Assembly: GCA_027858455.1 (NCBI GenBank)
Contig: JAQICQ010000132.1
Location: forward strand, 1-12,173
DNA length: 12,173 nucleotides
Direction: 5' to 3'
From: Elusimicrobiota bacterium
Lineage (GTDB): Bacteria; CG03; SLGR01; JAGXOG01
The position numbers were made by a program, and so were the translations under genes. Positions 5,399 through 11,985 of this stretch are shown here, one piece after another (position 1 is the first letter of the stretch; every line of letters starts with the position of its first letter). Under the pieces are notes generated by a model, which saw only the letters and a program-made list of their open reading frames with translations, searched no databases and was not told where the DNA came from.

Positions 5399-6820
5399 TC
5401 AATAATCGCTGTCCGATACTCCGCCGGTCACTATAGCAACCGAAGCCGAAGCTCCAATCCTGGAAGCTCCCGCCTTGACCATCCCTTCGGCTTCTTCTTC
5501 CGAATGTATTCCTCCCGAAGCTTTAACTCCCATAGACGGACCTACTGTTTCTCTCATTAAGTTTATATCTTCTTCGGTAGCTCCGCCCGGCCCGAAACCG
5601 GTAGAAGTTTTAACAAAATCCGCTCCGGCTGCTTTTGAAATCTGACAGCCCTTTACTTTCTGCTCGTTATCTAAAAGCGCTGTTTCCAAAATAACTTTAA
5701 GAATTTTTCCTCTTGTAGCTTCCCGGACAGCTTTTATGTCATCCTCTACGAGACGGTAATTCCCGCCTTTTAATGCTCCAACATTTATTACCATATCTAT
5801 TTCATCTGCGCCGTTTGCTATTGCGTCTCTTGCTTCTAAAGCTTTAACCGTAGGTGTAGTCGCCCCGAGCGGAAACCCTATAACCGTAGTAACACCTACA
5901 TCGCTACCTTTTAAAAGCTGAGCAGATGTCTTTACATTAACGGGATTTACGCAAACCGTCGCAAAATGATACTTTTTTGCTTCCTCGCAAAGCTTACCTA
6001 TCTCCTCGGTTGTAGTATCGGCATGAAGATCGGTATGGTCTATATATTTTGCTAAATCATTTCCTATATCTTGAGAAACATTTTTAGCCGAAACCCGCGA
6101 AGCTCCGGCATTCACAATATTTTTAACATCCTCGGTGCGGTTTACCACACAAAGTCCGCACTCGGTACATGCCGACACATCACCGCCGCAGGGAGCGCCC
6201 GCGGGCGGTGTGGCATTTCCGACCGTTGTATTTCCAACGACCGGGCGGGTGGATATATTTAATACTTCCGCGGTGCGGCGGGCAAGATTTTTTACCACCG
6301 TAACCGTAGCTCCGAGATTTTTAATTGTATTTATCATCTCATTAACATTTCTCATGAAAAAAGATGTAGCCGAAGGTTCGGGACCTCCGCAGCATATAAC
6401 TGAATCCCGGGCAATAATTATCTTTTTTTCGTGCCTGAGAGCAAGCAATATTAAATTACTTGCCGGGTTGTCCGCCACCATATTAGCTATCTTGGATGCC
6501 CCGTTTAAAGTAAATACCGGAACTACTATTGCCTCATATCTGTCAAGTATGGCCCTGTCCCATATTTCTTTTTCGTCAATTATCCTGTCCACGCCCCCTG
6601 CGAGAACTTTACTGCGTCCTATTATATGATCGGCGGCGCCGGTCATATAGGCAGAAAATTTTACTCCCAATTCATTTAAACATTTTACCTGTTTAAGAGA
6701 TTCGTCAACTTCCCGGTCGCCGCCCATAAATATCAAAAGAACCTCTCTTTTTCCGCCTCTTTTGCTCTCTAAACGGTTCATGGTCTCTTCGGTAACTTTT
6801 TTTATATAGCTTTCCTGCAC
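5399..6820 (-). CDS. deoC: Fusion of flavoprotein-like (HFCD-type) domain and deoxyribose-phosphate aldolase
   Basis: A 473-aa protein, about twice the usual DeoC length. Residues 1-20 (MQESYIKKVTEETMNRLES) form an amphipathic helix like known BMC encapsulation peptides. Residues about 25-190 form a Rossmann-like domain with an NPASN motif (118-122) and CCGGPEPSATSFFMRN (143-158), resembling the HFCD flavoproteins found beside some BMC aldolases. A linker carries four cysteines (C211, C218, C221, C224) in ACTECGLC form, able in principle to bind iron-sulfur or zinc. DeoC proper starts at about 256 (LAKYIDHTDL) and keeps the key residues: Asp342 in EIDMVINVG, Schiff-base Lys404 in FVKTSTGF and Lys433 in GVKASGGI. 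It should cleave 2-deoxyribose 5-phosphate to acetaldehyde and glyceraldehyde 3-phosphate, or run in reverse, inside the BMC. The GTG start is set by AGGAGG seven bases upstream. Flavin binding is inferred, not shown. Confidence 0.9.
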   Translation of the reverse strand: MQESYIKKVTEETMNRLESKRGGKREVLLIFMGGDREVDESLKQVKCLNELGVKFSAYMTGAADHIIGRSKVLAGGVDRIIDEKEIWDRAILDRYEAIVVPVFTLNGASKIANMVADNPASNLILLALRHEKKIIIARDSVICCGGPEPSATSFFMRNVNEMINTIKNLGATVTVVKNLARRTAEVLNISTRPVVGNTTVGNATPPAGAPCGGDVSACTECGLCVVNRTEDVKNIVNAGASRVSAKNVSQDIGNDLAKYIDHTDLHADTTTEEIGKLCEEAKKYHFATVCVNPVNVKTSAQLLKGSDVGVTTVIGFPLGATTPTVKALEARDAIANGADEIDMVINVGALKGGNYRLVEDDIKAVREATRGKILKVILETALLDNEQKVKGCQISKAAGADFVKTSTGFGPGGATEEDINLMRETVGPSMGVKASGGIHSEEEAEGMVKAGASRIGASASVAIVTGGVSDSDY

Positions 6821-6834
6821 TTTTATTCCTCCTT
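6821..6834 (-). promoter_or_regulatory. Strong ribosome binding leader deciding the GTG start of deoC
   Basis: AAGGAGGAATAAAA ends directly before GTG at 6820-6818 on the minus strand, with AGGAGG seven bases from the start codon. It supports the GTG over later starts and keeps the N-terminal encapsulation-like helix in the protein. It is identical to the leader of the BMC-H gene. Confidence 0.8.
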
Positions 6835-6839
6835 AAATT

Positions 6840-6870
6840 AAGTTAGCGCATGCTAAAGCATGCGTAACTT
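6840..6870. other. Hairpin 1, 13-bp stem with TAAA loop
   Basis: AAGTTA-G-CGCATGC, loop TAAA, GCATGCGTAACTT: thirteen pairs with a single bulged G. The right arm GTAAC (6864-6868) can also pair with GTTAC (6896-6900) around hairpin 2, so the two structures could compete. Confidence 0.7.
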
Positions 6871-6894
6871 CCAGAGGGGCTAAAGCCCCTCTGG
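6871..6894. other. Hairpin 2, perfect 10-bp GC-rich stem with TAAA loop
   Basis: CCAGAGGGGC, loop TAAA, GCCCCTCTGG: perfect stem, the most stable in the cluster. It lacks an adjacent U run on either strand, so it is not a typical terminator. Outer GTAAC/GTTAC arms (6864-6868, 6896-6900) would extend it. Confidence 0.75.
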
Positions 6895-6900
6895 CGTTAC

Positions 6901-6923
6901 AAAAATACCATTTAGGTATTTTT
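6901..6923. terminator. Hairpin 3, terminator-like but AT-rich
   Basis: AAAAATACC, loop ATTTA, GGTATTTTT followed by one more T: a perfect 9-bp stem with A and T runs on its two sides, so it could serve as a weak bidirectional terminator or attenuator. Only two G-C pairs close the loop, which makes strong termination doubtful. On the minus strand the loop reads TAAAT. Confidence 0.35.
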
Positions 6924-6976
6924 TCCACTGTCACCCCATAAGGGAAAGCAAATTCTTTTCCTTGCGAAGCCGCTCG

Positions 6977-7003
6977 GAGAAACATCCTAAATGGTTGTTT
7001 CTC
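6977..7003. other. Hairpin 5, 8-bp stem with inner CC/GG pairs
   Basis: GAGAAACA pairs perfectly with TGTTTCTC; inside, after a T-T mismatch, CC and GG close a TAAAT loop. The inner CCTAAATGG is the reverse complement of the inner CCATTTAGG of hairpin 3. Confidence 0.6.
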
Positions 7004-7033
7004 AGGCGAAGCACTCTCGCTTTATCCCTAATC

Positions 7034-7065
7034 AATACTATAGAAAAAACAATTCATATAGTATT
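7034..7065. other. Hairpin 6, AT-rich stem just after the BMC-P stop
   Basis: AATACTATA (7034-7042) pairs perfectly with TATAGTATT (7057-7065) around a 14-base loop. It begins seven bases after the stop codon of the 97-aa BMC-P gene in the transcription direction, a fitting place for a 3' stabilising stem, although it is weak. Confidence 0.5.
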
Positions 7066-7071
7066 TTATCT

Positions 7072-7365
7072 TTAATGATAGCTGCTTTTTATCCCATTCT
7101 TATAAGTTTCATCTACAATTCCTACTATTATAGTCCGAGCAGGTCCCCTGTCCTCTCCCAATATCAACCTGCACGACGACCCTTCGTCAAGCACTAAAAC
7201 AATATCTCCTATTCCGGCTCCGGCCGAATCAATCGCAAGCAAAGGTTCTCCGACAGGTTTTGCGCTGGTTTCGTCTATCGGTTCAACTATTAATAGTTTT
7301 TTGGCCTCTAAAATCGGATGTTTCCGGGTGGCCCATGCATTACCAATGACTCTTGCTACTTTCAT
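7072..7365 (-). CDS. eutN: BMC-P pentameric vertex protein (EutN/CcmL family)
   Basis: A 97-aa protein of standard EutN/CcmL length. It starts MKVARVIGNAWATRKHP, the classical opening of the family, followed by LEAKKLLIVEP, a glycine-rich LLAIDSAGAGIGDIVLVLDEGSSCR and IIVGIVDETY. These proteins form pentamers that cap the icosahedral vertices of the shell. It is the more canonical of the two complete BMC-P copies here. The ATG overlaps the stop of the preceding BMC-P gene (ATGA), so both are likely translated together. Downstream lies the hairpin cluster, which may mark the end of a transcript segment. Confidence 0.95.
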   Translation of the reverse strand: MKVARVIGNAWATRKHPILEAKKLLIVEPIDETSAKPVGEPLLAIDSAGAGIGDIVLVLDEGSSCRLILGEDRGPARTIIVGIVDETYKNGIKSSYH

Positions 7366-7667
7366 AGTTCTATATTAACCCCGTCCAGTATTCCAATTAC
7401 AGCGTGATTACATATTGCATCATCGCTGAAAGCCTGACAGGCTTCTTTTGAAGAGACATAAAAGACATATTCAGATGCCCCCGCGCCCACCGCGTCAAGA
7501 GCTATAATTGATTTTTTTGATTCCGGCGTTTTATCCTTGCGGGAATTTTTGAAAATATCCGCAACCTCTCTCCAGGAAAGAGGTTTCAGCAGAAGAATTT
7601 TTTTACCTTTCACAGTTTTATCTTTTGTCGTGGCCGTAACCCGACCCACTACTTTTGCCGCTTTCAT
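7362..7667 (-). CDS. Divergent BMC-P pentameric vertex protein
   Basis: A 101-aa EutN/CcmL paralogue. The opening MKAAKVVGRVTATTKD, the core IIALDAVGAGASEYVFYVSSKEAC and the closing AVIGILDGVNIEL place it in the family. Between KKILLLKPL and SIIALDAVGAG it has a lengthened charged insert (SWREVADIFKNSRKDKTPES), where typical EutN proteins have a short turn. It also carries two cysteines (in KEACQAF and AICNHAV). The insert probably lies on a loop exposed at the pentamer surface and may bind a partner (inference). It overlaps the upstream isomerase gene and the downstream BMC-P gene by ATGA junctions, and an AGAGGAAAAAAG ribosome site precedes its ATG. Confidence 0.9.
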   Translation of the reverse strand: MKAAKVVGRVTATTKDKTVKGKKILLLKPLSWREVADIFKNSRKDKTPESKKSIIALDAVGAGASEYVFYVSSKEACQAFSDDAICNHAVIGILDGVNIEL

Positions 7668-8107
7668 CTTTTTTCCTCTATCCGGTTCATAATATCCACC
7701 CTCCGTTTATGCCTTCCCCCTTCAAAATTTGCTTTTAAAAATTCTTTAACAATGATTTCTGAATCTTCATCAGAAGTTTCATCAGCCCCCAGACAAAGCA
7801 CATTTGCGTTATTATGCCTTACCCCCATCTCAGCATCTTTTTTAGAGCGGGCAAGAACCGCACGGATTCCTTTTACTTTATTTGAAGCGATACTGGCGCC
7901 TATCCCGCTGCCGCATATAACTATTCCTTTATCGGAATTACCTGAACTGACGCTCTTTCCTACCTTTTCGGCATATACGGGATAATCCACGGAATCACTG
8001 CTTTGGGGACCCAAATCATCGACCGTATGACCGACACTTTCAAGAAAGCTTTTGAGTACTTCTTTTAATTTAACCCCTCTGTGGTCCGAACCAATTGCTA
8101 TTTTCAC
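7664..8107 (-). CDS. rpiB: Ribose-5-phosphate isomerase B-type sugar-phosphate isomerase with canonical Cys
   Basis: 147 aa, the normal RpiB length. It begins MKIAIGSDHRGVKLKE, with the Asp-His pair of the phosphate/sugar site, and has GIVICGSGIGASIASNKVKG, whose Cys matches the catalytic base of E. coli RpiB (Cys66), and RHNNANVLCLGA with the conserved His. The C-terminal EGGRHKRRVDIM is typical. Members interconvert ribose and ribulose 5-phosphates or related aldose and ketose phosphates. It starts with GTG overlapping the TGA of the other isomerase gene, and its end overlaps a BMC-P gene, so it belongs to the BMC operon. No encapsulation peptide is visible at either end. In this locus it would feed a sugar phosphate to the DeoC fusion; the true substrate is not deducible from sequence. 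Confidence 0.92.
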   Translation of the reverse strand: MKIAIGSDHRGVKLKEVLKSFLESVGHTVDDLGPQSSDSVDYPVYAEKVGKSVSSGNSDKGIVICGSGIGASIASNKVKGIRAVLARSKKDAEMGVRHNNANVLCLGADETSDEDSEIIVKEFLKANFEGGRHKRRVDIMNRIEEKR

Positions 8108-8553
8108 TTAAAATATTTCCTTTCAATATCCTCTACTTTATTTAATCTTCGTTGGTGGCGGGCGCCGCCGAAAGGTGTATCCAGCCAGGCGTCAACGATA
8201 TCTTTTGCAACCAGTTCACCGAGCATCTTTCCGCCCAGGCATAAGACATTGCAGTCGTCATGCTCTGAAGCATAGCTTCCGGTCAGGCGGTTGTAAGCAG
8301 TTACCGCCCGTACACCTTTTACTTTATTAGCCGTCAACGATACGCCTCCCCCGGTGCCGTCAACTAATATGCCTTTTTTATATTCCCCGTCGGATATTGC
8401 CTGAGCTACTAAAAGCGCGTAGTCAGGATAATCACAGGACTCTTCCCTGTAAGTGCCGAAATCCATTACGCTGTATCCTTTATTCTGAAGATAACTTTTT
8501 AGTTTTTCTTTTAATTCAAAACCGCCGTGATCCGAACCCATTACAATATCCAT
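8104..8553 (-). CDS. RpiB/LacA-type isomerase with catalytic Cys replaced by Asp
   Basis: 149 aa. The opening MDIVMGSDHGGFELKEKL, the EHDDCNVLCLGG segment and GGARHQRRLNKVEDIE show the RpiB/LacA/LacB fold. The position of the catalytic Cys of RpiB is Asp: GILVDGTGGGVSLTANK against the usual GILICGTG. LacA subunits of galactose-6-phosphate isomerase, from memory, also carry Asp in the matching IDAYG motif and work only with LacB. Together with the Cys-bearing neighbour, whose GTG start overlaps this stop, a LacAB-like heteromer is plausible. An alternative is a homomeric enzyme with a different base or substrate. Other conserved residues remain, so this is not a decaying gene. A GGAGA ribosome site sits nine bases before the ATG. 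Confidence 0.88.
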   Translation of the reverse strand: MDIVMGSDHGGFELKEKLKSYLQNKGYSVMDFGTYREESCDYPDYALLVAQAISDGEYKKGILVDGTGGGVSLTANKVKGVRAVTAYNRLTGSYASEHDDCNVLCLGGKMLGELVAKDIVDAWLDTPFGGARHQRRLNKVEDIERKYFK

Positions 8554-8606
8554 TAATTTAATTCTCCATATTAAAATTTTGCTTCTTTTCAGCTAAAGAT
8601 TGAAAT

Positions 8607-9158
8607 TTAAAGTACGCTCTTTCTTAAATCCTTATGCGGCCGCGGAATAATAACTCTTCTTATTAATATGCCTTCTTCCTCTTTTACGGCACTGCTGCCG
8701 GCATTGACTGCCGAGCGAACTGCGCCTACCTCACCGGTTAAAGTAAGATATGCTTTGCCTCCGAGCGCATTGGCCAGCCGGACATCCACAAGTTTAACGG
8801 CTGCTTTTTTAGCAGCAGCATCTGCTGCAATTATAGTTGATGCGGCAGAAAATGTTTCTATTATACCCAGGGCCTCAAGTTCCGAAACATTTGAAGTTCC
8901 CCTCAATGCAGGGACTAAATCCGGATGAATATTAGGAATCATAAGTTTATCAATAAAAGTATCGGCGGCTATATCCAAACCGGCCTGCAGAGAACTTTGG
9001 ACATCGGCCGTAGTCCCTGTAATAAGTACAATAAATTTCCCCGGACAGACTGAGTGCGCTTCTACCAGATTGCTTTCGGCAGTCTTTAATAACGCATCGG
9101 CAACTTCAAACCCTTTTGCGATACTGTTTAATTCTATTAACCCAATTGCATTTTTCAT
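8607..9158 (-). CDS. pduT: BMC-T tandem-domain shell protein, PduT type with pore cysteine
   Basis: 183 aa with two BMC domains: residues 1-90 (starts MKNAIGLIELNSIAKGFEVAD) and 95-183 (ALGIIETFSAASTIIAAD ... GEVGAVRSAV ... RVIIPRPHKDL). Trimers of such proteins mimic hexamers in the shell facets. Cys38 in AHSVCPGK sits exactly where PduT has the cysteine that binds a 4Fe-4S cluster in the trimer pore, so an electron-conducting pore is likely. The gene for the PduS-like iron-sulfur flavoprotein lies just 11 bp upstream, the expected electron partner. An AGGTGAT ribosome site precedes the ATG. Confidence 0.93.
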   Translation of the reverse strand: MKNAIGLIELNSIAKGFEVADALLKTAESNLVEAHSVCPGKFIVLITGTTADVQSSLQAGLDIAADTFIDKLMIPNIHPDLVPALRGTSNVSELEALGIIETFSAASTIIAADAAAKKAAVKLVDVRLANALGGKAYLTLTGEVGAVRSAVNAGSSAVKEEEGILIRRVIIPRPHKDLRKSVL

Positions 9159-9169
9159 TACTATATCAC

Positions 9170-10495
9170 CTATCCTTTAATTTCTATATTTTCTTTTGTC
9201 ACCGCAGAGACTGCGCCGTCAATACTTGAATGTATATTCGCCCCGAGCTGATTTCCGGGAACCTCAGCTATAATATCGCCTTTCTTAACATTGTCGCCTT
9301 TTTTTACGGCAGGCACTGCCGATACCCCTATATGCTGTTTTAAAGATATCAGCACATCCGCAGCCTTAATTGTTTTAACTTTATAATTTTCATGCATTTC
9401 ATATTTATCAATATCGAGCCTCGCAGTCAGCCGGTCAGTGCTAACCCTCCTGTAATTTCTCTCAGGATGTTCTTCTAAATCTATCCGGTTATGAGGTGAT
9501 TTTATTCCTTTCTCCGTAAGCTCGGCGCTCGTTTGAGCTAAAAGAGCCCTCGGAGAAAGATCCATAGGACAGGCGTACATATCACAGAGCCCGCAGGAAC
9601 TGCACAAAAAAGAATTAGTAAGATGAACCGGTAAATTTTCCGGAGCTATAAAAAGATTCCTCATGATTTTATGCGGTTCAAGGTCATGGCCTAAAAGATT
9701 TCTGGGACAGATAATTGAACAGTCAAAACACTGATCGCAGGTGGATTTTGCCTTCTTTTCCCAGGACTCAGCTGTTCGCTCTTTTTTAATTATAACAGGA
9801 CTGTCCTCCGGCAGAACAAGCACCCCGCCGCCTAATTTTGTCACCCGGAAATTTCCATCTACTATCTCGCCGGTCATAGGGCCGCCTGCAACTATTTTAT
9901 AATCTTCCGAATTTGGTTTTGCCTTTTTTATCAGCTCGCTTATTTTTATTCCTACCGGAACATCGGCCAAAAAAGGCTCTTTTAAATCACCGGCGACAGT
10001 AATCCAGCGGGTCGTTACCGGTTTATCTTTTTCTACGGCAATATAAATATTTAATATTGTATTTACATTAGTAACTACCGCTCCCACATCAAGCGGAATA
10101 CCGCCTTCGGGAATAAGGCGTCCGGCTATATCATATACAAGCTCGAATTCGTCCCCGGCGGGATAATAATTATCAAGAAGTATAAGCTCTATATCTGAAG
10201 TTGAACCAAGAACAGAATTAAAAGCATCTACGGCCTTTTTATATTTCTTCTTTAATGCAATATAAAGATTCCCGGCTCCGGTAGTACGGCCTATAAATCT
10301 AAGACCACCGGCTATCTCTTCGGCTTTTGTTTCCATAAGATATCTGTCGGTAGAAAGAAGCGGTTCGCATTCGGCCCCGTTTGCTATTACAGTATCAACA
10401 TCGGCCGATATCTTCATATGAGAAGGAAAACCCGCTCCGCCGGCGCCGACAACTCCGGCTGCTTTTATCTTTTTTAATATTTCTTTTCTCTCCAT
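9170..10495 (-). CDS. pduS: PduS/RnfC-like iron-sulfur flavoprotein, electron transfer
   Basis: The 441-aa protein has the PduS layout. The N-terminal nucleotide/flavin-binding region has GVVGAGGAGFPSHMK (14-28) and NGAECEPLLSTDRYLM (39-54), both shared with RnfC and NuoF. A middle SLBB-like region follows (about 160-215). Then come two 4Fe-4S motifs: C253-x2-C256-x2-C259-x3-C263-P and C298-x2-C301-x2-C304-x4-C309-P. The C-terminus is a barrel-sandwich domain with VKKGDNVKKGDIIAEVP. PduS of Salmonella is an NADH-dependent cob(II)alamin reductase that binds PduT. No B12-dependent enzyme is in this window, so here it may mainly reoxidise NADH through the PduT pore (inference). It lies 8 bp after the aldehyde dehydrogenase gene and 11 bp before pduT. 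The ribosome site is weak, so coupling is likely. Confidence 0.93.
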   Translation of the reverse strand: MERKEILKKIKAAGVVGAGGAGFPSHMKISADVDTVIANGAECEPLLSTDRYLMETKAEEIAGGLRFIGRTTGAGNLYIALKKKYKKAVDAFNSVLGSTSDIELILLDNYYPAGDEFELVYDIAGRLIPEGGIPLDVGAVVTNVNTILNIYIAVEKDKPVTTRWITVAGDLKEPFLADVPVGIKISELIKKAKPNSEDYKIVAGGPMTGEIVDGNFRVTKLGGGVLVLPEDSPVIIKKERTAESWEKKAKSTCDQCFDCSIICPRNLLGHDLEPHKIMRNLFIAPENLPVHLTNSFLCSSCGLCDMYACPMDLSPRALLAQTSAELTEKGIKSPHNRIDLEEHPERNYRRVSTDRLTARLDIDKYEMHENYKVKTIKAADVLISLKQHIGVSAVPAVKKGDNVKKGDIIAEVPGNQLGANIHSSIDGAVSAVTKENIEIKG

Positions 10496-10503
10496 TTATT
10501 TTT

Positions 10504-11925
10504 TTACGCTATCCTGAAATAATCAACCAATGCGCACCTTAAAGGTCTTGTAAAGTTCAAAGCTTTCACCAAACCGTCTCCTGTGGGCGTAGCTATAGAA
10601 AGAGCGGCATATCCTTCCCCCATTCCCAGCCCCATAAAAGACGGGCCGTTTTTAACAAAGATAGAACATGCGCCTTTTCTGGCCATAGTAGAAAGATGTT
10701 CTATGTTTAAGGAGTGCATAATCGCAGTATGTCCGTTTCCGCCTTCCATACGGACGGCAAGGTCTATGGTCTCTTTTATTGTACCGGTCCGGGCAAAAGG
10801 TAAAATAGGCATAAGCTGTTCTGTCCACATAAAATCATGGTCTTTATCTACAGCTCCCCATAAGAGCCGGACATCGGAAGGAATATTTAATCCTATTGCT
10901 TTGGCGATAAAAGCAGCATCTTTACCGACATATTCCCTGTTCATTGCGCCTTCGCCGCCGCCTTTACCGGATTCTGTAATAACAATACCTGCAAGTTTAT
11001 CCATCTGTTCGGCGGTAAGTTCGTAAACATCGTTTCTTTCTCTCATTTTACTGATTATCCCATCATATGCCTTATCGGTGAGCAGAACTTCTTTCTCGGC
11101 TGTGCAGAGCACTCCGTTGTCAAAACTCGCGCCGTCTATTATTGAATCAACGGTATTTTGAATATCCGCTGTCTCATCGACTACTACCGGCGGATTTCCC
11201 GGTCCAGCAGCAATAACTTTTTTATTGCTTTTCATAGCTGCCTCTACTACCGCCGGGCCTCCGGTTACAAGAAGAACTTTTATATCTTCGTGAGAAAACA
11301 AAATTTGGGCTCCTTCCAGGCTCGGTTCGGACATGGCAGTAATAAGATCTGCGGGCGCGCCGGCCGATACTATTGCATCAGTCATACATTTTATAGTTTC
11401 CTGAGAAGATCTTTTTGCCGCCGGATGCGGAGCAAATACTACCGCATTACCCGCCGCTATTATGCTTATTGCGTTATTTATAACCGTTGAAGTCGGATTA
11501 GTGGACGGCGTAACCGCTCCTATAACCCCGAAAGGCGCATTTTCGACAAGAGTCAAACCCCGGTCACCTGTATATGAGACCGGCTGCAAATCCTCAACAC
11601 CCGGAGTTTTATCAGCCGCCAGAAGATTTTTTTTAACTTTATCTTTCCAGCGCCCCATACCCGAGTCGGAAGCTGCCAATTTGGCTAAGCTCTCGGTCTG
11701 TCCACGCGCCGCTATCCGCATTGCTTCTATGACTTTTCTTCTTAATTCCAGCCCCATGCCCTTAAATTTTTCCTGAGCGGCTTTTGCGGCGGCAATTGCT
11801 TCCGGCATAGTTTTATATAAGACCGAGCCGGCAGACACAGCCGGACGGGATGCCGCAGGGACATCTTCAAGTCTTGATACAACTTCACGCACTATTTTTG
11901 AAACTTCTTCTCTGCTTATATCCAT
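10504..11925 (-). CDS. CoA-acylating aldehyde dehydrogenase (PduP/EutE type) of the BMC
   Basis: This 473-aa protein follows PduP/EutE end to end. Residues 1-20 (MDISREEVSKIVREVVSRL) form an amphipathic helix like the PduP encapsulation peptide, joined by an Ala/Pro/Ser linker to the catalytic part. Motifs include APFGVIGAVTPSTNPTST (130-147), the nucleotide-site AGPGNPPVVVD (240-250), catalytic Cys274 in DNGVLCTAEKEV and GGNGHTA (395-401). It oxidises an aldehyde to acyl-CoA with NAD+; with DeoC in the locus, acetaldehyde to acetyl-CoA is the likely reaction, within the shell lumen. A GGAGG six bases upstream supports the ATG. It follows a BMC-P gene with a 60-bp gap and precedes pduS by 8 bp. 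A matching phosphotransacylase (PduL) and alcohol dehydrogenase are not in the window. Confidence 0.95.
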   Translation of the reverse strand: MDISREEVSKIVREVVSRLEDVPAASRPAVSAGSVLYKTMPEAIAAAKAAQEKFKGMGLELRRKVIEAMRIAARGQTESLAKLAASDSGMGRWKDKVKKNLLAADKTPGVEDLQPVSYTGDRGLTLVENAPFGVIGAVTPSTNPTSTVINNAISIIAAGNAVVFAPHPAAKRSSQETIKCMTDAIVSAGAPADLITAMSEPSLEGAQILFSHEDIKVLLVTGGPAVVEAAMKSNKKVIAAGPGNPPVVVDETADIQNTVDSIIDGASFDNGVLCTAEKEVLLTDKAYDGIISKMRERNDVYELTAEQMDKLAGIVITESGKGGGEGAMNREYVGKDAAFIAKAIGLNIPSDVRLLWGAVDKDHDFMWTEQLMPILPFARTGTIKETIDLAVRMEGGNGHTAIMHSLNIEHLSTMARKGACSIFVKNGPSFMGLGMGEGYAALSIATPTGDGLVKALNFTRPLRCALVDYFRIA

Positions 11926-11985
11926 TTAATGCCTCCGGTTATATTTTTTGTTTTTTATAAATCGGCAATTATATTTAAAATACAA

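Larger units (their letters stand above)
6840..7065. repeat. Cluster of six inverted repeats in the spacer before deoC
   Basis: The 250-bp gene-free spacer between a BMC-P gene and deoC holds six hairpins one after another: 6840-6870, 6871-6894, 6901-6923, 6940-6963, 6977-7003 and 7034-7065. Four of them share a TAAA or TAAAT loop on one strand while their stems are unrelated. A GCGAAGC direct repeat (6964-6970 and 7006-7012) flanks the fifth. No ORF is convincing here. The cluster resembles small palindromic intergenic repeats; it may act on the transcript as a stabiliser or processing zone between shell genes and deoC. Confidence 0.75.

Noticed and set aside
6135..6629. Plus-strand frame of 164 codons opposite deoC
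   Set aside because: Lies wholly inside the well-supported flavoprotein-DeoC gene, no ribosome site, no recognisable family.
6871..6894. GC-rich hairpin as an intrinsic terminator
   Set aside because: No U run next to it on either strand, and it would cut the operon before deoC and the main shell gene.
6840..7065. CRISPR array
   Set aside because: The repeated elements are palindromes with different stems and no constant repeat-spacer periodicity; no cas gene is present.
6991..7197. Plus-strand frame of 68 codons across the hairpin cluster
   Set aside because: It runs through inverted repeats into the antisense of a BMC-P gene, with no ribosome site and no family resemblance.
8104..8553. 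Isomerase with Cys-to-Asp change as a pseudogene
   Set aside because: Full length, other conserved residues kept, good ribosome site and coupled neighbours; a specialised subunit is more likely.
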